From Candidatus Saccharimonadota bacterium (GTDB taxonomy: Bacteria > Patescibacteriota > Saccharimonadia > Saccharimonadales > UBA4665), in NCBI GenBank assembly GCA_013289705.1, contig JABCZM010000007.1, positions 29,576 to 93,575 of the forward strand: a DNA stretch of 64,000 bases. The letters are read 5' to 3'. Shown here one piece after another: positions 50,167 to 57,116 of this stretch (the first letter of the stretch is position 1; the number at the start of each line of letters is the position of its first letter). A program made the position numbers and the translations under genes. The notes under the pieces are model-generated. The model saw nothing but the letters and a program-made list of their open reading frames with translations, had not been told where the DNA came from and searched no databases.

Positions 50167-51207
50167 TTACTCAGCTAGGGCGTAGGTGGCTTTGGCGACG
50201 CGCTTGAACTGGGGCTTGCCCTGGAGGTTCAAGAGAATGGTTGTTTCTTTGACATAGCGGCTTTTGAGGACGCGCTTGACGATTTCGTCGCGGTGCAGTG
50301 GGCCGCCTTCTTTGCGGAGGACTTCGCTGATGATGTCAGCCACCGTTCCCTTTTCGTATCCCCATTCTTTGAGGGCGTAGATGCCGCGACCGATAAGTAC
50401 GAAACGCTTGTCTTTGATAAGTTCGTTGTGGATAGCCTGCGTGGTAACATCCTTACGCTTGAATTCGCTATCTTTGATAGCCCCGGCAATGTCATTAAAG
50501 TGTAGGTGTTTACCGTGTTCTTTGAGGATAACGTATATTTTGTCGCGAATGTTCTTTGGGTTGACCATGGGCCACTTTACAAGGCCCCAACGGTTGTTGA
50601 GGGTTGCGAGTTGCTTTGAAGTGGTTGCAAGGGCGCCAGCCTGTGCTACGTTGCTCATGCCAGCAGCTTTGGCAACTTCTTCGATGGTTTTTGGTTCGCC
50701 AAGCTTCTTGATGGCTGCGATGAGCTGTTCAACATTAGCCTTCACTGCTTTTTCATCGTGTACGCTGCGTACAGAAACGGCGTTATAGAAGTTATCGTCT
50801 TCGTCGATCACGGCCAGTTCTGGGCATAGACGTGCTAGGAATGCAACGCGGGCCTGCTCTACTTTGCTGTTGTCACCGAGCTTTTCGCTCAAATCGCTGA
50901 CACGGGCAGCTTCACCCAGTTTGTGCAGTTCTTCAACGAGCTTTGTCTGTAGTTCTGGGATATTTGGTAGACTGCCCTGCTCTGCTGCAGTTTTGAGTCG
51001 TGTGACGACGGCTTTTTCGAGCTGTCGGACGCGTTCGCGGGTAATACCTAGGAGTTCGCCAATCTGTTCGAGCGTTTCCTTGCGGTCAAACAGGCCAAAA
51101 CGACGTGAAACGATCTCTCGTTCGCGTTCACGCTCTATAGTTGCCAACGTATCGTTGACGAGTTGTTCGGTATCTAGTTTGGTTGCAAGTGTAGGCTCAG
51201 CCATCAT
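50167..51207 (-). CDS. Sigma-70 region 4-like HTH fused to HARE-HTH domains
   Basis: 346 aa. Residues ~25-75 (EIVSRRFGLFDRKETLEQIGE, then LLGITRERVRQLEKAV) are a sigma region 4, the -35-binding HTH. There is no region 2, so it cannot be a normal sigma factor. Residues ~215-345 hold HARE-HTH-like repeats (ILKEHGKHLHFNDIAGAIKDS; VLRKEGGPLHRDEIVKRVLK), known from RNA polymerase delta subunit and chromatin proteins. A transcription or DNA-modification-linked regulator is inferred. TATAAT (51241-51246 on this strand) and AGGGAAA precede the start. Confidence 0.82.
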   Translation of the reverse strand: MMAEPTLATKLDTEQLVNDTLATIEREREREIVSRRFGLFDRKETLEQIGELLGITRERVRQLEKAVVTRLKTAAEQGSLPNIPELQTKLVEELHKLGEAARVSDLSEKLGDNSKVEQARVAFLARLCPELAVIDEDDNFYNAVSVRSVHDEKAVKANVEQLIAAIKKLGEPKTIEEVAKAAGMSNVAQAGALATTSKQLATLNNRWGLVKWPMVNPKNIRDKIYVILKEHGKHLHFNDIAGAIKDSEFKRKDVTTQAIHNELIKDKRFVLIGRGIYALKEWGYEKGTVADIISEVLRKEGGPLHRDEIVKRVLKSRYVKETTILLNLQGKPQFKRVAKATYALAE

Positions 51208-51438
51208 GGTTTACTTTCCCTATCTGTTAAAGCGAGAGTTATTATACAATTATATAACTTATATTTTTAAATGTCAACAGTCCCTATTGGTAATTGTTTT
51301 TGCTGTCCTTATTGTAGCACGAAATAGACGTTTCTGCGTAGTCTATGTTGTAAAATTCTTATCAAACAACAGTCTGTTACGTATGGCAAAAAAGATGCAA
51401 CGAATTCGGCTTGGTGGTTCTGGTGAGACTGTGACGGT

Positions 51439-53766
51439 TTATTTTTTCGCGGTGGGGCGTTTGCGGAAGGTTCGTTTGCTCTTGCCTTTGGCGGGAGCGG
51501 CTGCCAAGAGGGCTTTTGCTTCGGCTTCGGTGATGGTTGCAGGGTTAGTGTCTTTGGGGATCTTGGCGTTCTTTTTGCCATCGGTAATGTAGGGGCCGTA
51601 CTGGCCTTTTAACACCTTAATTTCGCCAAAATCGGCAATGTTCTTCTCTGCTTCGGTTTTTAGTTTTGTAGCGTATAATTCCAGGGATTCTTTGAGGGTG
51701 ATGGTGTGCGGATCGAGGGGTTTAATGCTAACGAATAACTTGCCTACTTGAATATAGGGACCAAAACGACCGATGTTGGCTTTAATATCTTGCTTGTCTT
51801 CGGTTTGGCCAACAACGCGCGGCAATTTGAACATTTCCAGTGCTTGTTCGAGCGTGACGGTCTCGATTTTGGTATTAGCAGGCATTGGTGCAAACTGCGG
51901 CTTGTTCTCTTTATCTTCGGCGCTACCAAGTTGCAGCATCGGCCCATACCGGCCAAAACGGGCTAAAATTGGCTTGCCAGTCTTTGGGTCAAGGCCAATT
52001 TCGCGGGCTTGGGCCACGGTGCTGCGGTCGATGCCGCCAGATTCTTCGATTAGCTTGTGGAATGGCTTATAGAAGCCTTCTAACATCTTGTTGCGCTCTA
52101 GCTTGCCGTCGGCAATTTGGTCGAAATATTCTTCGACATTGGCGGTAAAGTCGTAATCAACGATCTGGTCAAAGTGGTTGCCTAAGAAGTCGCTGACCAC
52201 CTGTCCGGCCGGTGTCGGTACTAACTTGCCTCTGTCGGCACCAGTTTTTTCTTGTACAACTTCGCGTGTGACGTCGTTTTTTCTGAGATTGAGCGTAATG
52301 ATGTCGCGCGGGGTGCCTTCGCCTTCGCCTTTTTGGGCGTAACCACGAACCTGGACGGTGTTAATAATGGTAGCGTAGGTTGACGGCCGGCCAATGCCTA
52401 AATCTTCGAGTTTTTTGACCAAACTACCTTCGCTGTAACGGCTTGGTGGTCGGGCAAATACTTGGCGTGCGTTGGCGAATTCCAGCCCAAGCGTATCGCC
52501 GCTTTTAACCGGTGGTAAAATATCGGCATCTTTTTTGCTGCCACCGTAGACGCGCAGGAAACCGTCGAAGATGATAACCTCGCCCTTAGCCTCGAAGAAG
52601 CTAACAGAATCGGAACCGCTGGAAATGGCAATTTTAATGGTAGTTTTTTCCAATTTTGCGGGTGCCATTTGGCTGGCAAGTGTGCGGTTGCGAATTAGAT
52701 CATATAATTTTTGGTCGTATTCATTGTCGCTGGCTCGTGTGACATGCATATCCGTTGGGCGAATGGCTTCGTGGGCTTCCTGCGCGCCGGCAGACTTGGT
52801 TTTAAAGGTGCGAACTTGGTGATACTCTTTGCCGAATGTGCTGCTAATGTACTCGCCTGCGGCGGCAATGGCCTGACCACTTAAATTGAGTGAATCAGTA
52901 CGCATGTAGGTGATTTTACCCTCTTGGTACAACTTTTGAGCGGCACTCATAGTGGCTTTGGCACTAAAGCCTAAGCGACTGTTGGCATCCTGTTGCAAGG
53001 TACTGGTAGTGAACGGCGCGGCTGGGTTACGGGTGCTGGGGCTGGTTGCGATGTCGGATACGGTGAAGTTGGCATCGATTAAGCTTTCTAGGAACTTTTG
53101 GGCTTCTAGCTCGGTTTTGAATCGTTGCGGGAGTTCGGCTTTGAGCGTGGCGCCGTCGTGTGTGAATTCTGCGGTTACTTTAAATGTAAAGGAGCTGGCA
53201 AAAGCATCAATTTCGCGTTCGCGTTCTACGAGCAAACGAACGGCTGGTGATTGCACGCGGCCAGCAGATTTGCCGCCAGGGACTTTTTGCCAGACAACCG
53301 GTGATAATTCAAAGCCTACTAACCTATCAAGGATTTGGCGGGCTTGCTGGGCTTGGACTAGGCTCATATCTACTGTGCGCGGATGTTTGATGGCCTCTTC
53401 GATGGCCCCTTTGGTGATTTCGTGAAAGACGATACGGTTCGTGGTTTTTGGGTCGAGCTTGAGCACTTCGCAGAGGTGCCACGCTATGCCCTCGCCTTCG
53501 CGGTCTTCATCGGTTGCCAGCCAAACGGTGTCGGCTAGCTTGACGGCTTTGCGAAGCTCGGCGACGGTTTTCTTTTTTTCTGGATCGACTTCGTAGGTAG
53601 TTTCAAAACCCTTAGCAACATCAATTGGCGGCGTGCCGTCTTTGGTTTTTTTGACGATACTGCGAATATGGCCCACGCTTGATAACACCGTAAAATCTTT
53701 TCCAAGATATTTCTCGATGGTACGGGCTTTAGCTGGTGACTCAACAATGACGAGATTTTTAGACAT
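51439..53766 (-). CDS. topA: DNA topoisomerase I
   Basis: 775-aa type IA topoisomerase relaxing negative supercoils. TOPRIM domain at the start (NLVIVESPAKARTIEKYLG; acidic DEDREGEG), active-site Tyr in TYMRTDSLNLS, and three C-terminal topoisomerase repeats (ARFGRYGPMLQLG, ANIGRFGPYIQVG, GQYGPYITDG) instead of zinc fingers, with a basic tail. TATACT (53776-53781 on this strand) ends 9 nt before the ATG. Divergent from the small gene at 53980. Confidence 0.97.
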   Translation of the reverse strand: MSKNLVIVESPAKARTIEKYLGKDFTVLSSVGHIRSIVKKTKDGTPPIDVAKGFETTYEVDPEKKKTVAELRKAVKLADTVWLATDEDREGEGIAWHLCEVLKLDPKTTNRIVFHEITKGAIEEAIKHPRTVDMSLVQAQQARQILDRLVGFELSPVVWQKVPGGKSAGRVQSPAVRLLVEREREIDAFASSFTFKVTAEFTHDGATLKAELPQRFKTELEAQKFLESLIDANFTVSDIATSPSTRNPAAPFTTSTLQQDANSRLGFSAKATMSAAQKLYQEGKITYMRTDSLNLSGQAIAAAGEYISSTFGKEYHQVRTFKTKSAGAQEAHEAIRPTDMHVTRASDNEYDQKLYDLIRNRTLASQMAPAKLEKTTIKIAISSGSDSVSFFEAKGEVIIFDGFLRVYGGSKKDADILPPVKSGDTLGLEFANARQVFARPPSRYSEGSLVKKLEDLGIGRPSTYATIINTVQVRGYAQKGEGEGTPRDIITLNLRKNDVTREVVQEKTGADRGKLVPTPAGQVVSDFLGNHFDQIVDYDFTANVEEYFDQIADGKLERNKMLEGFYKPFHKLIEESGGIDRSTVAQAREIGLDPKTGKPILARFGRYGPMLQLGSAEDKENKPQFAPMPANTKIETVTLEQALEMFKLPRVVGQTEDKQDIKANIGRFGPYIQVGKLFVSIKPLDPHTITLKESLELYATKLKTEAEKNIADFGEIKVLKGQYGPYITDGKKNAKIPKDTNPATITEAEAKALLAAAPAKGKSKRTFRKRPTAKK

Positions 53767-53839
53767 GTTCGGTTTAGTATATAGCCTTTCTATGCAAAGC
53801 GTAAGCTTACAGGCTTATACATAATAATGCAAGCTACCG

Positions 53840-53867
53840 CCTTTTTGTGACAAATATCACAAAAAGG
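53840..53867. promoter_or_regulatory. Perfect palindrome with CRP/FNR-like consensus TGTGA-N6-TCACA
   Basis: 11-nt arms CCTTTTTGTGA and TCACAAAAAGG around CAAATA; core TGTGA 53846-53850, TCACA 53857-53861. It lies immediately upstream of TTGACA (53870-53875) in the topA/small-gene divergent region. No terminal T-run in either direction, so an operator is more likely than a terminator. No CRP-family gene is in the window. Confidence 0.6.
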
Positions 53868-53979
53868 TCTTGACAAGGCCCTGCCACGGTAGTAAACCTA
53901 TAGCTATATTAAAAATAATATTACAGCACGCAACAGTACGCACGGGATTGAACGTGCCAAGGAAGGAATAGTTTAAACT

Positions 53980-54171
53980 ATGGTAAATTTATTAGGATTC
54001 GAGAATTTTTCACGATTGGGTGACATTCGTGCGGGCGAACTTCAGATAAGACAGAATATTGCCGCCGAGCAAGCTGCGGCTGAAGCAGCGCGTCAAGCCC
54101 GAACTCAGGCAGATGCACAGATCATTGGCCAGAACGTTTTGCAGCACATGCCGCAACCAGAACAGGCATAA
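53980..54171 (+). CDS. Small helical protein, 63 aa
   Basis: Not recognised. One long amphipathic Ala/Gln/Arg-rich helix (residues ~20-50, AAEQAAAEAARQARTQADAQ) after a short N-terminal segment; soluble. Preceded by the palindrome and TTGACA above, and by AAGGAAGGA ~11-19 nt before the ATG. Ends at a bidirectional terminator shared with the small membrane gene on the other strand. Confidence 0.6.
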   Translation: MVNLLGFENFSRLGDIRAGELQIRQNIAAEQAAAEAARQARTQADAQIIGQNVLQHMPQPEQA

Positions 54172-54193
54172 AACGCGAAGTAGCGGTTTTTTA
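54170..54193. terminator. Small bidirectional terminator
   Basis: AAAACGC-GAAGTA-GCGGTTTTTT lies between convergent ends (54171 + and 54191 -). Short stem with T-runs on both strands. Confidence 0.65.
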
Positions 54194-54361
54194 CAGATAA
54201 TTTTTGGTAACTTTGTAGCCGGCCCAAATGCCAACGAACGAACCGACGGTACTGAGCAAAATACTCCAGCCACTAAACCAGTTCCCGTGGGTCATGAGCG
54301 CGCCAAGCCAGCCACCAACAGTGCCAAAGATAGTTACACCAAGGAATATCATGAGTTTCAT
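54191..54361 (-). CDS. Small membrane protein, 56 aa (GlsB/YeaQ/YmgE-like)
   Basis: A short gene that is easily missed. Two Gly-rich membrane helices: LMIFLGVTIFGTVGGWLGALM and ILLSTVGSFVGIWAGYKV, the layout of transglycosylase-associated/YeaQ-type stress membrane proteins. TAGACT (54368-54373 on this strand) ends 6 nt before the ATG, matching the leaderless pattern in this genome, which supports it being real. Convergent with the 63-aa gene. Confidence 0.75.
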   Translation of the reverse strand: MKLMIFLGVTIFGTVGGWLGALMTHGNWFSGWSILLSTVGSFVGIWAGYKVTKNYL

Positions 54362-54394
54362 AAATTTAGTCTACCATAAGCAATTTTACACACT

Positions 54395-54802
54395 ATGACA
54401 CTTGTCGCAAATTCACCAGATATAGCACCCGGACCTTTCCCGATCGACGGAAGTGTTGCTCAAACATCACCTTTTGACGAGAGAGAGGCTTTGTACAATC
54501 AACTACCCGCCGAAGTTGGACCGCAGTATGGGTCGCAAACGCCCGCCCTCTATTTAGACATGGCTGTTGCCCGTAAGGGTGTTATTTGGAACCCTGGTAC
54601 CACGGAAGCGCTTGCCCGTATTATCGAGAAGGCTAAGTTAGACGCGGAGCGTAGAAAAGAAGCGGCCGTCACAGAGCTTATAGTACCCAAAATGGCGGTA
54701 GCTATGACTGCTGAACCACTTAGTCCAGATGTGGCTACTAGCGCAAGGCCCACTGATTCGCGCCGATGGATCGGACTTTTCCGCCTATATCAAGCATTGT
54801 AA
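54395..54802 (+). CDS. Hypothetical protein, 135 aa
   Basis: Not recognised. Polar and Pro/Ala-rich, with one helix (~68-90, TTEALARIIEKAKLDAERRKEAA). No domain seen. Its last 65 nt overlap the 3' end of the dprA remnant on the other strand; the true 3' end may differ or the overlap may reflect decay of dprA. Confidence 0.55.
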   Translation: MTLVANSPDIAPGPFPIDGSVAQTSPFDEREALYNQLPAEVGPQYGSQTPALYLDMAVARKGVIWNPGTTEALARIIEKAKLDAERRKEAAVTELIVPKMAVAMTAEPLSPDVATSARPTDSRRWIGLFRLYQAL

Positions 54803-55598
54803 GCGTTTGATTAAAAAGCGCAATTTCGTGATCACTACTGCGTTGTAGTTCTTCGCCGTCACTCGTTCCCTGTACTGATAGGTCTAATATTGCTTGTTCA
54901 GCTGGGTTGCGGCCGCAGATGGGCTTGGTGTTGCCGTGTTCGTTGATGCCTAGCATATGTAAGATGTCTATATAAGATGTAATTGGTGTGGCGCCGGTTT
55001 TTATGAGATTGTTGGTGCCTTCGGAGGTGGCGCTGGTGATGTTGCCTGGTACGGCAAGCACGTCTTTGCCCTGTTCGAGCGCAAAACAGGCGGTGTGTAG
55101 GGTGTCGCTTTTTTCGGCAGCCTCGGTTATGAGCAAGGCATCGCTCAGGCCGGCAACTAATCGGTTACGGCCAACGAAGTTCCATTTGAAGGCTGGTGTG
55201 TCGGCTGGATACTCGCTGATAAGCGCGCCACCTTGGGCGACGATCTGTTTGGCTAGAGTACGGTGGCTACCTGGGTAAATAGTTTCGATTGGGCCAGGCA
55301 ATACGGCGATAGTTAGGCCGCCAGCATCGAGTGCGGCCTGGTGCGCAATTGCATCAACTCCTAATGCTAGGCCGCTGATGATGACAATCCCCTGCTCGGC
55401 GAGTTTGCCTGCGAGGTGTGCGGGTAAACCTGCCTGCCGTAGGCCGAGACTTTACGGGTGCCCTATGGCTACACAGCGACGTTTTAATAGTTCGTTGATA
55501 CCTGCATCATCGGTGCTGGCAAATAGCTGCGACGGTGACCCGCTAATGTGTTGCAGGTGTTCGGGAATAGTATTGAGCGTAAGCTTGTTGATTTCCAT
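54738..55598 (-). pseudogene. dprA: dprA with two compensating frameshifts and an internal stop
   Basis: DprA loads RecA on incoming single-stranded DNA in natural transformation. The N-terminal ~48 codons (from ATG 55598) and the C-terminal two thirds are in the same frame, but the stretch between (about 55400-55455) only makes sense in another frame, where it reads GTRKVSAYGRQV as expected of VGxRxxSxYG. In the original frame a TAA follows VAIGHP. Downstream, ISGLALGVDAIAHQAAL, YPGSHRTLAKQIV, GRNRLVAGLSDALLITEA and AVPGN are well kept. Decay must be recent, or the indels are assembly errors. TATACT ends 8 nt before the ATG. Confidence 0.82.
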
Positions 55599-55617
55599 AC
55601 AATTGTAGTATAAACCA

Positions 55618-55646
55618 TTGACACCAAGACACAAATTTGCTAGAAT
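55618..55646 (+). promoter_or_regulatory. Strong promoter driving the candidate ncRNA
   Basis: TTGACA (55618-55623), 17-nt spacer, TAGAAT (55641-55646) with extended TGC. No start codon follows at leaderless distance, unlike most promoters here; the transcript would start near 55653. Confidence 0.8.
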
Positions 55647-55652
55647 TGCAAC

Positions 55653-56022
55653 TTATACGGTTCTGCATAGGAATCGTTTGCACCTTATATCCCCAATTCT
55701 AACAGATTGTTAGATTGTTTTAGAGCGCGCCATCTAAGTTGTTACCCTCCACTTAATTGCGCCTCTGGTTCGGCCAGAAGCGTTCTAAAACATACTAACC
55801 CCTTTAACTAGAACTTGATTGATCTTTGGGTCATGAAATTCCCGGTTTTATAGTGAGCCTAAAAGGTAACCTTACTCGTAAGGTTGACACGTGTCTTATA
55901 TTTTATGACAATCGATGTTTCGCTTCCGTGGTGGGTTGAAGGGTGGATGGAGATAATCTTTACGGATTATCTCCATAAATGAGCCTACAGCGGTGCCCAC
56001 CCCCTCTGTAGGCTCTTTTTTT
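55653..56022 (+). ncRNA. Candidate structured noncoding RNA, about 370 nt
   Basis: Bounded by a near-consensus promoter and a strong terminator, with no ORF between. Stems visible: 12 bp TGTTTTAGAGCG/CGTTCTAAAACA (55716-55727 with 55781-55792) enclosing CTGG-TTCGG-CCAG; AACCTTA-CTCG-TAAGGTT (about 55868-55885); a 10-bp GGAGATAATC/GATTATCTCC (about 55949-55974). I looked for RNase P (GAGGAAAGUCC, ACAGAA), tmRNA (GGTTCGA...CCA end), SRP and T-box hallmarks and found none. It could be a highly diverged housekeeping RNA, a new RNA class or a long leader of the 56085 gene. Confidence 0.6.
55981..56022 (+). terminator. Strong rho-independent terminator of the candidate ncRNA
   Basis: GAGCCTACAG and CTGTAGGCTC form a perfect 10-bp stem with an inner GGTG/CACC pair, followed by seven T. 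An upstream GGGTGG (about 55940) could pair with CCACCC in the loop, which would allow pseudoknot or antiterminator formation. Confidence 0.9.
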
Positions 56023-56084
56023 GCGATTTATACGATGTTAAATAATTAGCTGTAAGTTATTTGAAGTAGGAGTAAACTATTGTC

Positions 56085-56348
56085 ATGTTTTTAGATGAAG
56101 TGAAAGTTAACTTTGATCCAGAAGATTCTTCGTTTGAAGAGGAGTCGCGGGTTTTTGGTTTAAAAGAAGGCGAGGTCGGCCCGTTTCAGCTCGATGAATT
56201 TGATCGCCGAGTGCTAGACCAAATACAAAACCATCACTTGGAACGGATGGCTGGTAAGGGTGACGTCATGGCACACTTGAGGGATGTGCACTTTTTGGCA
56301 GATATTCACGATCAGATTGTGCAGCGTATGGCGGCGGGTTCGGTCTAG
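56085..56348 (+). CDS. Hypothetical acidic protein, 87 aa
   Basis: Not recognised. Acidic N-terminal half (FDPEDSSFEEESRVF) and a helical, His-rich C-terminal half (RVLDQIQNHHLERMAG, HLRDVHFLADIHDQIV). Preceded by AGTAGGAGTA, a fair ribosome-binding site. Lies 60 nt after the ncRNA terminator; its stop overlaps the end of pth by 4 nt tail-to-tail. Confidence 0.65.
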   Translation: MFLDEVKVNFDPEDSSFEEESRVFGLKEGEVGPFQLDEFDRRVLDQIQNHHLERMAGKGDVMAHLRDVHFLADIHDQIVQRMAAGSV

Positions 56349-56986
56349 ATTAAAAAGCTACGGGTTTCGGCGGGTAGTTGGCTACTGTAGACGTATTCGC
56401 TGAGGATTGAGTTTATTTCTTTGTTGAGGTTTGGGAGGTCTTTGATTTGGGCGGCGCTGAACTTGCCTAGGACGAAGTCGCTGCTGTCGATCTGTGAAGG
56501 TGTTTTGGGGCCAATGCCAATGCGGATACGGCCGGTTTGTTCGCCTACGAGTTCGGTGATTGATTTGATGCCATTGTGGCCGGCTGAGGCACCACCGGTA
56601 CGGGTGCGGATGTGGCCGAATTTGATGTCGAGCTCGTCGTGGATGATGGCGACGTGTTCGAGCTGAATTTTATAAAATCGCATGGTTGCGAGTACGGCTT
56701 CGCCGCTGAGATTCATGAATGTTGTTGGCTTGATGGCGATGACGCGTGTTTGGCCTAGTTGACCGCTTGAAAAATGACATTTGAGGTCTTTTTTGACGAT
56801 CCAAGCTTGCATTTCATTTGTGGTGTCTACAAAGCTATCTAGGCACTCAAAACCGATGTTGTGGCGCGTGCCGTCGTATTCTTTGCCGGGATTACCCAAT
56901 CCAACCAACAAGATGGTTTTATTGAGCCCTACGGTGATGTAGTTGACGGGGGTGCTGGATTGCGGGCGGTTTTGGAATAAAGACAT
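56345..56986 (-). CDS. pth: Peptidyl-tRNA hydrolase
   Basis: 213-aa enzyme recycling peptidyl-tRNA that falls off ribosomes. Blocks LLVGLGNPGKEYDGTRHNIGF (catalytic His), PTTFMNLSGEAV, IHDELDIKFG and GGASAGHNGIKS are intact. It has ~24 residues before the usual start; the ATG at 56986 is nevertheless supported by TATACT (56994-56999 on this strand) ending 7 nt upstream, so the extension is probably real. Confidence 0.95.
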   Translation of the reverse strand: MSLFQNRPQSSTPVNYITVGLNKTILLVGLGNPGKEYDGTRHNIGFECLDSFVDTTNEMQAWIVKKDLKCHFSSGQLGQTRVIAIKPTTFMNLSGEAVLATMRFYKIQLEHVAIIHDELDIKFGHIRTRTGGASAGHNGIKSITELVGEQTGRIRIGIGPKTPSQIDSSDFVLGKFSAAQIKDLPNLNKEINSILSEYVYSSQLPAETRSFLI

Positions 56987-57016
56987 AGCCTACAGTATAC
57001 AGCGTTCATTGTTTGT

Positions 57017-57100
57017 GAGCCCTAAAACCCCGTGAGTGGCACGGTGGAAGGCAGAAATGCCCAGTGGGCATTTCTGTAGACTCACGGGGTTTTAGGGCTC
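57017..57100. repeat. Nested perfect palindrome between der and pth
   Basis: Outer arms of 20 nt, 57017-57036 and 57081-57100, are perfect inverted copies (start GAGCCCTAAAACC). Inside, CAGAAATGCCC (57052-57062) and GGGCATTTCTG (57066-57076) form another perfect 11-bp hairpin with an AGT loop. No T-run follows either end. Too large and symmetric for a normal terminator; resembles a REP/MITE-like palindromic unit or a strong transcript-end structure. Confidence 0.8.
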
Positions 57101-57116
57101 GGTCCGTGGTTTTGAT

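Noticed and set aside
55717..55726. GTTTTAGAGC, identical to the start of many type II CRISPR repeats
   Set aside because: Single copy with no repeat-spacer periodicity and no cas gene nearby; it is one arm of a 12-bp stem in the candidate ncRNA.
55933..55950. T-box-like GGGTGG before a terminator
   Set aside because: The conserved GGGTGGNACCGCG antiterminator bulge and a specifier stem are absent, and the downstream gene is not an aminoacyl-tRNA synthetase or amino-acid gene.
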